Source of the DNA: Rhodospirillaceae bacterium
Lineage (GTDB): Bacteria; Pseudomonadota; Alphaproteobacteria; Rhodospirillales; JABJKH01
Assembly (NCBI GenBank): GCA_018660465.1
Contig: JABJKH010000018.1
Span: forward strand, 1 to 62,438
Reading direction: 5' to 3'
DNA length: 62,438 nucleotides
The translations under genes and the position numbers were made by a program. The number at the start of each line of letters is the position of its first letter. The first letter of the stretch is position 1. This document shows, piece after piece, positions 1-9,458 of this stretch. The notes beneath the pieces are model-generated. The model worked only from the letters and a program-made list of their open reading frames with translations, searched no databases and was not told where the DNA came from.

Positions 1-1958
1 CCGGCGATAGAAAGATCGGTGTCGCCGCCCGCTGCCCGGTCCAGCTCTACCTCAAGCGCGAAGTCGATCTTTTCGCCTTTCAAGTCGACCTCGAGATCAC
101 CCTTCACCCCGATATCGATGACCCGTTGGTTGTCCGCATTCCGCTGACCCTTGATCGCCAGTTTGCCGTCCTTGAAAGTTCCAGCACCCGGCAGCCCAGG
201 CAACGCCAAAGTCTGTAGCGGTACGTGTAGGTCCAGGTTGTCGAGAAGGACGTCGCGGATTTCCTGAGCGTTTCCGGTGGCATCGCGGAACACTACCGGG
301 TTCAATGTGCCCCTAAGCGGCAGGTTCGAGGTATCGGTGCCAACTTGGCTCAGCAGAGTAGCAATGCTGCCCGAGGCCTCAAGGTTCATGCGGGCAAAAA
401 GATTGAGACCTCCCTTGAAATCCAGTGTTTCCGCCGTCGCCTGCAACGCCGAAGCCACCTCCGTCTGTAGACCAGATGTCCGTACGCCGTTCCTCGCTTC
501 ACCCGTGGGAACCCAGACAAGCGCCGTGGACTTGAAGGTCGCGGCGTCGAACGCCGTTTGGCCCAGCTGCGGCAGGAAGGTCGAGAACTTAAACTCGGAC
601 GGCAGGGCAGCGAGGTGAATTTTTGACTGTGGCGTCGGCTTGAAGAGGATGACCTTGGCCTGCGTATCCTTGATTGTCGCCTGGGCCTCGACGAAGCCGT
701 TGGTGATGGTGGCGCCGTCGAGCTGAATGTCGTCGACTCCCGGCACGTTCGCGGAACCGATAACCTCAGCCACCGTGACCTGAGTTTGAAGCGAGACGCT
801 CGGCACGAACTTGCCCGCTGAATCCGGCACCAGGGCGACCGAGAGGTCGATATCCTTATTCCTGAACGTGGTCTTGGCCTTTAGCGACGTGGTCCATTTG
901 CCGGCCACGCTAGTGGCAGCAATTGACATATTCGTCAATTGCACCGGGATGAAAGACGGCAGGTTGAGCCGGCCCGAAGTGGTGCCGGAAAGGGCGATGT
1001 TGGTCTGGGAGTTCTGGGGATTTTGGGAATTCTGGGAATTCTGGGAATTCTGACCGCCAGTGCGGGTGAAGTCGATCTCACCCTGGAAGTTGACCGTCTG
1101 ATTGGCGAGCCTCAACGCCAACGCGGCCAAGATGTCGGTCTCGACGACGCGGGACCCGTCGTTACCCGCTGCGCTATGGAACCGAAGGGCTGCGCCCTCG
1201 GCGAACACGAGGTCAGCGGGTAAACCCTGAGGCTTCAGAGCCGGGAGCGGTATTCTGAGATTGAGCTTATTTAGGATCGTAGCCCTGAGCGCCGACGCAT
1301 TGTCGTTGGTAGCCACTTGAAAGATGGCGGGATCGAGCGCTCCGCTGATCGGTAAGCTCGCGTCCTGGACGGCAACGAGCGAGAGCAGGGCAGCGGTCTG
1401 CGTGGCCTCGGAGCCGTCGATGCGGCCGAAAAGGGTAATGCCGCTGGTGACCGTGGGGTTCCTTGCGCCCGAGGCTGCGAGGGCGTCCCCAACTGCCTTT
1501 GGCAACGAGCGCGAGGACAGTTGCGCCGGATCGCTTCCGGCCGGGGCGACGATTAACACCGGTGAGGGAAGCGCGATTTCATCGAGAACCGTCCCGTCGA
1601 TCCCCGGCACGAAGTCGGCGAAATTGAAGGCAGTCGGGAGGACCGCCGCGTAAGTCTGGTCGTTGAAGTTGAAACCGACGAGTTGGGCCGAAACGCCCTT
1701 CACCGTGACAGTCGCCGTGGTTACGTCCTTGATGGTCTGGACGCCGGTGACGGCAAGACCGCCGAGGCCCTGGATCGAACCGAGGACTTCGAACGTGGTT
1801 CCCGCCGTCGGCGGGCCGTCTTGCGGCGCCTGTGCCAGTTCGACGAAACCGGCACCAGCCGAATCCGCTGACCAAACTCCTAGGACAATCAGCCCCGCGA
1901 CCACAAAAGTTGAAACTTTCACCGAGAAGGATCGCTTGAGCGCTCCGCACCCGGTCAT
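1..1958 (-). CDS. Large secreted protein of unknown family, 3' end outside the window
   Basis: An unbroken minus-strand frame runs from an ATG at 1958 to the left edge, at least 652 codons with no stop. A GGAGG sits about nine bases before the ATG. The N-terminus has basic residues, a hydrophobic stretch and a small-residue region, consistent with a Sec signal peptide. The rest is rich in Ala, Thr, Val, Gly and Asp and looks like repeated beta-type modules with phrases such as GVDD, GATITNGF and ATIKDTQAKV; no catalytic motif is visible. A Gln-Asn-Ser/Pro triplet is repeated about five times near 1012-1052. I do not recognise the family; a filament, surface or periplasmic protein is a guess. 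Confidence 0.7.
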   Translation of the reverse strand, partial: MTGCGALKRSFSVKVSTFVVAGLIVLGVWSADSAGAGFVELAQAPQDGPPTAGTTFEVLGSIQGLGGLAVTGVQTIKDVTTATVTVKGVSAQLVGFNFNDQTYAAVLPTAFNFADFVPGIDGTVLDEIALPSPVLIVAPAGSDPAQLSSRSLPKAVGDALAASGARNPTVTSGITLFGRIDGSEATQTAALLSLVAVQDASLPISGALDPAIFQVATNDNASALRATILNKLNLRIPLPALKPQGLPADLVFAEGAALRFHSAAGNDGSRVVETDILAALALRLANQTVNFQGEIDFTRTGGQNSQNSQNSQNPQNSQTNIALSGTTSGRLNLPSFIPVQLTNMSIAATSVAGKWTTSLKAKTTFRNKDIDLSVALVPDSAGKFVPSVSLQTQVTVAEVIGSANVPGVDDIQLDGATITNGFVEAQATIKDTQAKVILFKPTPQSKIHLAALPSEFKFSTFLPQLGQTAFDAATFKSTALVWVPTGEARNGVRTSGLQTEVASALQATAETLDFKGGLNLFARMNLEASGSIATLLSQVGTDTSNLPLRGTLNPVVFRDATGNAQEIRDVLLDNLDLHVPLQTLALPGLPGAGTFKDGKLAIKGQRNADNQRVIDIGVKGDLEVDLKGEKIDFALEVELDRAAGGDTDLSIA

Positions 1959-1980
1959 TGTCACCGCCTCCCCTGTTACA

Positions 1981-1990
1981 AACACGTGTT
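1981..1990. promoter_or_regulatory. Perfect 10-bp palindrome between divergent genes
   Basis: AACACGTGTT is its own reverse complement and lies in the roughly 120-bp gap between the start of the secreted protein (minus) and the adenylate cyclase (plus). The position suits a shared operator. No regulator can be named, and a 10-bp palindrome can also occur by chance. Confidence 0.3.
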
Positions 1991-2079
1991 ATTCACGCAT
2001 TATGCTATAACTATTGCGCATTTTGGGGTTTGCGTCCAAAGTTATTTAGAAAGCAAGAATCAGCAACTTGGGTAGTGGT

Positions 2080-3759
2080 ATGCGCCTCAAAATTGGCCAG
2101 AAGATTTTCGGCATCGCCTTAGTGGTTCTGATATTTATGGTTACTGTCGCCGTCTATTCCATTCGGCTCACCGCCAATATTTCCGACGAATTGGACACTA
2201 TTGCAGGGAAGCACATGCCCGTGACCGAGGCGGTGACCCGGGTCAACGTTCGTACGTTGGAGCAAGGTGTGTTGCTGCAACGTTTGTTCGTCCTGGTTGA
2301 AGACGACTCGCCGAATAAATCGGTAGCTCGCAACCGGAAACGTTTCGATAATTTGGGGGCTAAAATCGCCGGAGAATTCGAAAAGGCGCGGCAACTGCTT
2401 CGCGCCGATGCGCGGGTTGCCACGTTGAAAAAATCGTTGATCGCGATTGAGACCGCCCACAAGACTTTTACGGACCATGGCGAAAAGCTCGTGGCGGCGC
2501 GGGTGGCCGGTGACTTGCACTTGTTCGACACTTTGGCGCCTATTCTCAATTCGCATCAAGACGCGGTCAACGCCGAAATCGCCAAGCTGCGACGCCATAT
2601 CGAGGGACTGACAAACGCCGCCGTACTGAGGGCCGACCGGGACGAGAAGACCCTGCTGACCACCAATATCATCCTGACCGCCTTTGCTGCCCTGCTTGGA
2701 TTCGGTTTTGCCCTTATTGTCACACGGGTGATCGTCCGCGCCGTACGCAACCTAGTCGCCGGAACGGAAGCCGTCGAGGGCGGCGACCTCGATACTGAGG
2801 TGCCAGTTACGTCCCGCGACGAAATCGGCCGGCTGACCAGCTCGTTCAACCACATGGTTGGCGAGTTGCGCCTGAAAGAGCGCATCAAGGAAACCTTCGG
2901 TAAGTACATGGACCCGAGGATCGTCACCAATCTTCTGGACCACCCAGAATTCGCCGAACCCGGTGGAGAGCGCCGCGAGATGACGGTGATGTTCATCGAC
3001 CTCAAGGGCTTCACCTCGATCTCGGAGGCGTTGGCGCCGGACGACCTGATCAAGATGATGAACCGTTTCTTCGGCCACATGACTGACGCCATCTCCGAGA
3101 ACAATGGCGTCGTCGACAAGTTCATGGGTGACGCCGTCATGGCCTTTTGGGGGCCGCCGTTCACGGCGGCGGATGAACACGCTACGTTGGCTTGCCGGGC
3201 CGCCGTTCAGGCCCTCGAACATCTGGAAATGTTTCGAAACGACGTAAAGCGGGAGTTGGGTTCCAAGGCGGAGTCTCTCGACATCGATCTCAGGATCGGC
3301 GTTTCAACCGGTGAGATGATCGTCGGTACGGTCGGTTCCCGGGTATCAATGAGCTTCACCATCATGGGTGATCCGGTGAACCTAGGCGCCAGGCTTGAGG
3401 GCGCCAACAAGGCCTACGGCACACGCGCTATGGTTTCGGAGCGTACCCGTGATTTGGCCGGCGACGGTGTTGCTCTGCGAGAACTCGACCTGATCAAAGT
3501 CAAGGGCAAGAACGAGCCTACGCGGGTTTACGAACTGCTGGCGGAATTGAACGGGCAACCGGGGCTGGATAGCTTCCATGTCGGACTCGAAGCCTATCGG
3601 AAGCAGAATTGGGACGCCGCTGATACAGCCTTTAGGGCGTGCTTGGACTCAAATTCGGATGATTCCGCCGCCGCCGTCTATCTAGACCGCGTCGCTCACC
3701 TCCGCGCGGAGCCGCCGCCCGCCGGTTGGGACGGCGTTTGGGTATTCGAGACCAAGTGA
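2080..3759 (+). CDS. Membrane-anchored class III adenylate/guanylate cyclase with HAMP domain
   Basis: Makes cyclic nucleotide, probably cAMP, in the cytoplasm in response to an external signal. From the ATG at 2080 (559 aa) there is a membrane segment near 11-28, an extracytoplasmic helical domain resembling a four-helix bundle sensor, a second membrane segment near 196-218, a HAMP linker, and a cyclase domain near 300-490. The metal aspartates appear in MFIDLKGFT (D307) and FMGDAVMAFWG (D351). The MGDPVN..AR stretch carries the conserved Asn and Arg and an Asp that suggests ATP specificity. A short helical, TPR-like tail follows. An in-frame TTG lies 12 bases upstream, but the ATG fits the basic N-terminus. 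Two cyclic-nucleotide-binding proteins lie elsewhere in the window. Confidence 0.88.
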   Translation: MRLKIGQKIFGIALVVLIFMVTVAVYSIRLTANISDELDTIAGKHMPVTEAVTRVNVRTLEQGVLLQRLFVLVEDDSPNKSVARNRKRFDNLGAKIAGEFEKARQLLRADARVATLKKSLIAIETAHKTFTDHGEKLVAARVAGDLHLFDTLAPILNSHQDAVNAEIAKLRRHIEGLTNAAVLRADRDEKTLLTTNIILTAFAALLGFGFALIVTRVIVRAVRNLVAGTEAVEGGDLDTEVPVTSRDEIGRLTSSFNHMVGELRLKERIKETFGKYMDPRIVTNLLDHPEFAEPGGERREMTVMFIDLKGFTSISEALAPDDLIKMMNRFFGHMTDAISENNGVVDKFMGDAVMAFWGPPFTAADEHATLACRAAVQALEHLEMFRNDVKRELGSKAESLDIDLRIGVSTGEMIVGTVGSRVSMSFTIMGDPVNLGARLEGANKAYGTRAMVSERTRDLAGDGVALRELDLIKVKGKNEPTRVYELLAELNGQPGLDSFHVGLEAYRKQNWDAADTAFRACLDSNSDDSAAAVYLDRVAHLRAEPPPAGWDGVWVFETK

Positions 3760-3803
3760 TGCTCGAGTGATTTTGGGGTCATTATGAGTACATGACCTGT
3801 TGA

Positions 3804-5012
3804 TCAGCAAGGCGGGTTAACATGAAGAAAACCCCAGCCCGAGAACTTGTCCCATTTCTTTCTTCCATGTGCGGCAGTGTTTTTACGCAAATACGCACGC
3901 ATTTGATCTAGATTTTTGATGCCTTTATATTTAATCGCCGCAGCGGCGAAGGCAGCAACGATAGGCGATGCGAAAGATGTTCCGGACATTAACCTACCGC
4001 CACCTGGAACTGCAGTATAGATTTTGACGCCGGGGGCCGAAAATTCAACGTAGTCCCCGGCCGATGAAAACTTGGCTGTTTTATCAAACCTGTTGGACGC
4101 GGCGATCGCAATGACATGCCGAAACGCCGCTGGATAGGATTTCTTTCGAGTGAGGGGTCCGTTATTTCCAGCCGACGCAATCAAAATGATGCCGCGCTTG
4201 TGGGCACGCTCAATGGCCCTTTTCACCAGTCGATTGGCCGAGCCACCAATAGAAAAGTTGATGACCTTTAAGCGTTGCTTAAGCAACCAATTGACTGCCA
4301 GAAAGATGCCTTTCGCGCTGGCCCTTGATCGCCCTTTCTTGTCTTTTTGGAAAACATTGGTAGCGCTCAAATGCGCGTTCGGCAACATGTTGCCCCATGT
4401 CGGGCCGCCGACCAGCACGGATGCCACCGCTGTTCCATGCGCGATGGAAGAAATTTTTTGGCCTTTACGATGGAATGAACGGTAGGTGACATTACGCCCC
4501 TTGAAGGCCGGGTGCTTTGTGTCTAGACCGCCATCAACGGTTCCCATCCTGATGCCTTGTCCACAACCCGATTTTGGCGTCCCCCAATTTGCCGCCCGCC
4601 GGCTGAAATAGTCCGTTAACTTTCTGTACCGAGCGTGCAATCCAAAATGGTGATTAACGTCGGCGATCACGTTCGGATGAAACTTGTCATGCAGATGGCG
4701 AACCTGAAAAGGATGATGGCCGCTGTCGATCTTTAAATGATATAGTGTTGACTGCATTGCGTCCAAACGTACAACATCAACGATCGAGAAACCCAAGCTA
4801 GGGATGCTTGTCAGGTAGCCGGGCGGTGGGTCCAGTACTAGAAATTCGTTCTCATGATGCTCGTGGTCGTCTTCGTGCTGCTTCAGATTTTGGACTGATG
4901 GTAGCTCGGACTTTTCATCCACTTGTGCCGTCTGAGCACAGCCCATGAGATAAAGACCGGATAGGACCAAGACGAAGGCTGAGAGGTGGCTATTTTGTCC
5001 GAGGGCGCGCAA
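3804..5012 (-). CDS. Subtilisin-like serine protease (S8), predicted lipoprotein
   Basis: A peptidase S8 family protein of 402 aa. The N-terminus is a lipoprotein signal with lipobox LYLMGC (Cys25), so it is probably anchored to a membrane in the periplasm. A His/Asp/Glu-rich stretch (about 46-56) and a roughly 90-residue region precede the protease domain. The triad is visible: Asp160 in GTVDGG, His192 in AHGTAVA and Ser346 in MSGTSFASP, with oxyanion Asn283 or 284 in ASAGNNGP. It converges with the cyclase gene and no substrate or immunity gene is nearby. The Asp motif is DGG rather than the more usual DTG or DSG. Activity is likely; the target is unknown. Confidence 0.88.
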   Translation of the reverse strand: MRALGQNSHLSAFVLVLSGLYLMGCAQTAQVDEKSELPSVQNLKQHEDDHEHHENEFLVLDPPPGYLTSIPSLGFSIVDVVRLDAMQSTLYHLKIDSGHHPFQVRHLHDKFHPNVIADVNHHFGLHARYRKLTDYFSRRAANWGTPKSGCGQGIRMGTVDGGLDTKHPAFKGRNVTYRSFHRKGQKISSIAHGTAVASVLVGGPTWGNMLPNAHLSATNVFQKDKKGRSRASAKGIFLAVNWLLKQRLKVINFSIGGSANRLVKRAIERAHKRGIILIASAGNNGPLTRKKSYPAAFRHVIAIAASNRFDKTAKFSSAGDYVEFSAPGVKIYTAVPGGGRLMSGTSFASPIVAAFAAAAIKYKGIKNLDQMRAYLRKNTAAHGRKKWDKFSGWGFLHVNPPC

Positions 5013-5515
5013 CTGAGATCTCCCATCCTCATCGAATTTTGATGTTTAAACGAACGCACTTCCTATGATCATTTAATCGCCTATGAATATCAATATTTTA
5101 AATTCATGCCATCTGGCGCTTTGAAATTCAGTTCAGAACCGCCAATTTACTTTTCTCTATCTTTAAGTAGAAAGCCCCAGGCCAAGTAATTCATCCCCCA
5201 TACAGCCCTACGCCACGGTCAAAGATCGAGAAAAATGCCTTTACGCCGGAATGAACGACCATGTGGCCAAACCCATTGGTCCCAATAATCTGTTCGAGAC
5301 GTTGACCAGGAGGACTACACCGAATCATTACGTCCGCTTTTAGGGGGTAATGCATGTGTTGCATCGACCGGTTGAGGCGGCAACCCAAAGCGGACATTTT
5401 AGGGGGTCGGTTAGGGTTACGTACCGCAGAGGTCAAGACTTGAATTGTGGTAAGTTCGGTAAGGCATGGAATTTGTCTGGATCTATGCTTCCGATACTAA
5501 GCCGGATGGCACAGG
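5013..5515. other. Intergenic stretch without a convincing gene
   Basis: About 500 bases between the protease start and the end of the hybrid kinase. The left half is AT-rich and probably holds the protease promoter. The right half (about 5190-5440) has higher GC and a minus-strand open frame with phrases such as GTNGFGHMVVHSG, which look like degenerate non-coding or repeat-derived sequence rather than a protein. No RNA gene was recognised. Confidence 0.4.
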
Positions 5516-8500
5516 TTAAGATTCATACGGCCTTAGTGCCTCCACTACGATGTCACGTGTTTCAACAAGAATGGCGACCGCGGCGGCGGCTTCCTCAAGC
5601 GCACGAGCTGCCGCGTCCTCGGTTTTATCATGTATCGATTTTTCCAGCGCCATCGTCGCCTTGTGTAAGGCAGTCGCGCCGAGGTTTCCCACGATCCCCT
5701 TCAATGTATGGGTCAACACGCGCGCTTCTTCCCAATCTTGATTGCCGAGCGCGCGGCCGATGATGTCGGTATCCGTGATATGTTCTTCAAGAAATTGCTC
5801 AAATAATTTTTGATACAATTTCCGACGGCCTCCAATTCTCTCAATCGCCGCCGCTAAATCGAGCCCGGGAATTTCTGGCAACGCTTTTACGTCGGTTTTA
5901 TCGGTATTGGCCAACAACGGAACATTTTGTTCGCCCTCACTGCCGCCCTGTCCATCTATCAATTCAATTTTCGTTGGTGGTTCTCCCGGCATCCATTTTC
6001 TCAGCACCGCGTGTAGCTTCGGCAATTCGACTGGCTTAGATAGAAAATCGTCCATACCAACCTCAAAACAGTGGTCTGCCTCGGCCTTGAGCGCACTTGC
6101 CGTTATCGCGATGATGGGAAGACGCTTGCCGGTATCAACTTCACCACGACGGACTGTCTCCGTCAGACCAAAGCCGTCCAAATTTGGCATATGGCAGTCA
6201 GATAGGAGTGTCGCATAAGATTTGTTGCCGAGCGCCACTAGAGCCTCTTTTCCATCATTCACAACATCGGCAGCATATCCGAGATAATTCAATTGCCGGA
6301 GGAGAACTTCCTGGTTCGTAAGATTATCTTCGGCCAGCAAGATCAATTGTCCGGCGGCTTCTGCTTGTTCTACGCTGGGACCTTCCCCGACGCCTTCAAG
6401 CGTATCCACGTTGTCGTAATTTACCTCCGGGCTGGCGCGCCCCGCAGCAACCGCAATGGCTCTAATGAAGGCTGGACGCTTATTTGGACTGGTCTCAATG
6501 TAAACTGTATTGTCCAAACTCGTCTGTATATTCTGCTTCCTGGTCGGGTTGCCAACGACGAATGCCGTGTTCGAAATTTTTGGCTGCGACTGAATGTCCT
6601 TGATGATGTCGAATGCTTCCTCCAACGGCACACGAGGGCCCATAAAAACAACATCAACCGGAACCCCATTTTTGACCGCCACATTCAAGGCATTCGGCAT
6701 TTCGTTTGGGTCTTTGTAAGCCGTAACTTTTGCCCCCCAATGCTCAAGGTAGGTGATAACGAGTTCATTATTTAAGACGCATATAATATTTAGGTCGCTG
6801 AGGTCATAACCATCACTCTTAATATTATGTTGGCTGGCTATTGGCAGGGTCAGGGTTATGCTGAATACGGAGCCTTCGCCAAAGACGCTCTCGACCACGA
6901 TCTCACTGCCCATCAATTCCGTCAACCGCTGGCAAATCGTCAGACCGAGTCCGGTTCCTCCATACCGACGTGTGGTTGAGCTTTCCGCCTGGGTGAACGC
7001 CTTGAATAGGTTCGACATCCCCTCTTCGTTGAGGCCGATACCGCTGTCGATGATCTGAATTCGGATCGTCGCTTCGGCCTGGGCGCTATTATCTAGAAGG
7101 TCAGCACGAACCAACACGCCGCCTTCCTCTGTAAACTTGACTGCATTCCCTGCCAGGTTAAACAAAATTTGCCGGATCCGGAGTTGATCGCCCATGACGG
7201 CGTCTGGAATTTTTGGATCAACGTAGGTGCGAAGAAAAATATTCTTGCCCCTGGCCGTCGCCGATAGGGTCTCGGCAACACTATCAATCGCGTCACAAAT
7301 CGATATCGGAATGGATTCAAGTTCCAGCTTGCCGGATTCAATTTTGGAAAAATCAAGAATGTCATTAATGATCGTAAGCAACGAATAGGCAGACCTGCGG
7401 ACTGTATCCACCATTTCACCTTGATCATTCGTCAGCTTGGTCTGTTGCAAGAGATCAATCATACCGATGACACCATTCATAGGTGTGCGGATTTCGTGGC
7501 TCATGGTGGCGAGAAATTCAGCTTTAGCTTGATTTGCATTTTCGGCAGTGATCTTGGCTTGAGCAAGCGACTCTTCAAATCGCTTACGATCTGTGACATC
7601 AATAACAACCGATACCGAGCCCCCTTCGGCAGATGGTGCCTGGCGCAACTCGATGACTCCTTTCGGTGTGTTCACCTCAAACGTTGTCGCCGTCTTTTGC
7701 CGAAGTACGCCCATCCTTTTTTCCACAATTTCATCAAATTCCACCGGACCATAATCTCCGCGCTTGGCGATATATTGAACGACGCTAAGGATAGGTCGAC
7801 CGATTTGAATCAGATCATCAGGAACGTCAACAAGTTCCTTATACCGATCATTAATTAGGCTATAGTTGAGGTCTTCATCTAGCTGAAATATGCCATCTGT
7901 CATATTGTCCAAGGCATTACGAAGGTGACCTTCCGTGCGTTTACGCTCGGTGATGTCAGTCGTGGTGACGACAAAGCCCCCTGTCGGAACCGGATTGCTC
8001 AGTATGTTAATAGCGCGCCCGTTTTCTCGAACCATATCCCGTTCCCAGACTTCCGTCATGCGTTTCGGGTCCCTAATAGATTTGAGCACCTTGTTCAGAT
8101 TGCCCTTTTCGTCTTTCCTCAGGGTTGCGCCGACAATATTGTCGAACAATTCTCCTTCCCTAAACAATTCATCGGGCAGATCAAATTGCTCCTTATATCG
8201 ATTGTTGTAGGTCACCAATTTCCAATCGGCGCCATACATGGTTATTCCCTGGCCTACGCTTTCCAAGGTCAAGTTGAGGAGCCGCGTCTGCTCGGCGAGG
8301 GCATTTTCAGCGAAATTGCGCTCTATAACAGCCGTCCGTAACGTCTGTAACGCCATACCTATAGTTCTGAATTCGTCGTGCCCAGTGGCCGGAATATCCG
8401 TTTCCGTATCGCCGTGAGCAAGGCCTTCCATAGCAGACGCAAAGTTATGAAGTCTGGAAAATACGGACAGACGCAGAAGCAACCAACCAAGTAAAATACT

Positions 8501-9424
8501 TGCCAATACAACTACGGCAATGATTCCGATGCCTTGATTTCGAAGCGATGCAATTGACCCTTTAAATTGTGAAACGTCCTGGGTTATGGTCGCCACGGCC
8601 CAGAGTCCTCCCATCGTATCGGTGATCTCGACACGCAAAGTTTCCAAGTTAACGGTTGCTGGTTTGGCACTACGCTTAGGTTGAAGCAGATTTGTTTTCA
8701 ATTCCTTTTCAGGTGTTTCTAAGCTCTCAAATAAAAGATTGTCCCTTTGGTCAAAAAGCCTGAACATTCCGCCGAAAGCATCGCCCATACCAATCAATTC
8801 GGGCGTTGGGTCGGTGACAAACTCTATGAAGCCGAAAACCTGAAATCCCCCAATTGGCGCGATAATGCTGTGAACAGGCTGGCCTTTGGGAGTCCTCCAT
8901 AAAAATGTCGTCTTTTGCCGTTTCTGACTCAGATTGCGCTGTTTCAGCCGGTCAAAGATTTTGCGGTGCATGGCCAAATTTTCGCCAGATCCCTTCTCCG
9001 CCATTGCGAAAACTTCCATACCTTTGGTGTAAACTACAACATTGCGGAGGCGGACACGACCTTCGGCCACCTCTATCGTTTGCATCATACGACTGGCGGC
9101 AATTCGGGCGGTACCAGGAAGATTCTCCTTAACGGCTGCAATTAGTGTTGATAGGCGTGCCCATTCGTCGGTAAAGGGAACAATCTTTTTTTCATATTGC
9201 TGGACGATCCTTTGCTTCACCAGAAAGGTTGCCATCGTCTTTGTTGATCTGTTCTGGGTATCAATTGCGAAACGCTGATAGGTATCGGAAACCCACACCA
9301 AAGTGCCGACCATTGCAAATGAAGACACCACAACGATTAACATCAATACTCGGCGCAAGGTCCACACGACCGAGCTACTCCGAGTAGGATTATCGGAGCG
9401 ATCCGCTAACTTCATTTGATCCAT
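5516..9424 (-). CDS. Hybrid sensor histidine kinase, PAS-PAS-HK-receiver-HPt
   Basis: A 1302-aa phosphorelay kinase. Membrane segments near 24-46 and 297-320 enclose a periplasmic sensor domain of about 250 residues. A HAMP linker (about 321-372), two PAS domains (about 383-492 and 500-612) and a DHp with MSHEIRTPMN (His643) follow, then an ATPase domain with N and G boxes. Next comes a degenerate receiver (about 870-980) without a phospho-accepting Asp, an intact receiver (LLAEDN, SDCHMPNLDG), and an HPt with HTLKGIVGN. All steps from kinase to HPt are therefore in one chain; the output regulator is not adjacent. It begins 34 bases after the end of the binding-protein gene, so the two are probably cotranscribed and the binding protein may present a ligand to this sensor. 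Confidence 0.92.
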   Translation of the reverse strand: MDQMKLADRSDNPTRSSSVVWTLRRVLMLIVVVSSFAMVGTLVWVSDTYQRFAIDTQNRSTKTMATFLVKQRIVQQYEKKIVPFTDEWARLSTLIAAVKENLPGTARIAASRMMQTIEVAEGRVRLRNVVVYTKGMEVFAMAEKGSGENLAMHRKIFDRLKQRNLSQKRQKTTFLWRTPKGQPVHSIIAPIGGFQVFGFIEFVTDPTPELIGMGDAFGGMFRLFDQRDNLLFESLETPEKELKTNLLQPKRSAKPATVNLETLRVEITDTMGGLWAVATITQDVSQFKGSIASLRNQGIGIIAVVVLASILLGWLLLRLSVFSRLHNFASAMEGLAHGDTETDIPATGHDEFRTIGMALQTLRTAVIERNFAENALAEQTRLLNLTLESVGQGITMYGADWKLVTYNNRYKEQFDLPDELFREGELFDNIVGATLRKDEKGNLNKVLKSIRDPKRMTEVWERDMVRENGRAINILSNPVPTGGFVVTTTDITERKRTEGHLRNALDNMTDGIFQLDEDLNYSLINDRYKELVDVPDDLIQIGRPILSVVQYIAKRGDYGPVEFDEIVEKRMGVLRQKTATTFEVNTPKGVIELRQAPSAEGGSVSVVIDVTDRKRFEESLAQAKITAENANQAKAEFLATMSHEIRTPMNGVIGMIDLLQQTKLTNDQGEMVDTVRRSAYSLLTIINDILDFSKIESGKLELESIPISICDAIDSVAETLSATARGKNIFLRTYVDPKIPDAVMGDQLRIRQILFNLAGNAVKFTEEGGVLVRADLLDNSAQAEATIRIQIIDSGIGLNEEGMSNLFKAFTQAESSTTRRYGGTGLGLTICQRLTELMGSEIVVESVFGEGSVFSITLTLPIASQHNIKSDGYDLSDLNIICVLNNELVITYLEHWGAKVTAYKDPNEMPNALNVAVKNGVPVDVVFMGPRVPLEEAFDIIKDIQSQPKISNTAFVVGNPTRKQNIQTSLDNTVYIETSPNKRPAFIRAIAVAAGRASPEVNYDNVDTLEGVGEGPSVEQAEAAGQLILLAEDNLTNQEVLLRQLNYLGYAADVVNDGKEALVALGNKSYATLLSDCHMPNLDGFGLTETVRRGEVDTGKRLPIIAITASALKAEADHCFEVGMDDFLSKPVELPKLHAVLRKWMPGEPPTKIELIDGQGGSEGEQNVPLLANTDKTDVKALPEIPGLDLAAAIERIGGRRKLYQKLFEQFLEEHITDTDIIGRALGNQDWEEARVLTHTLKGIVGNLGATALHKATMALEKSIHDKTEDAAARALEEAAAAVAILVETRDIVVEALRPYES

Positions 9425-9458
9425 CGCGTGCAGTCAATCATTACTTATATATGCCCTG

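Noticed and set aside
277-1223. Plus-strand frames opposite the secreted protein
   Set aside because: They are antisense shadows of the continuous minus-strand frame, which has a ribosome-binding site and a signal peptide.
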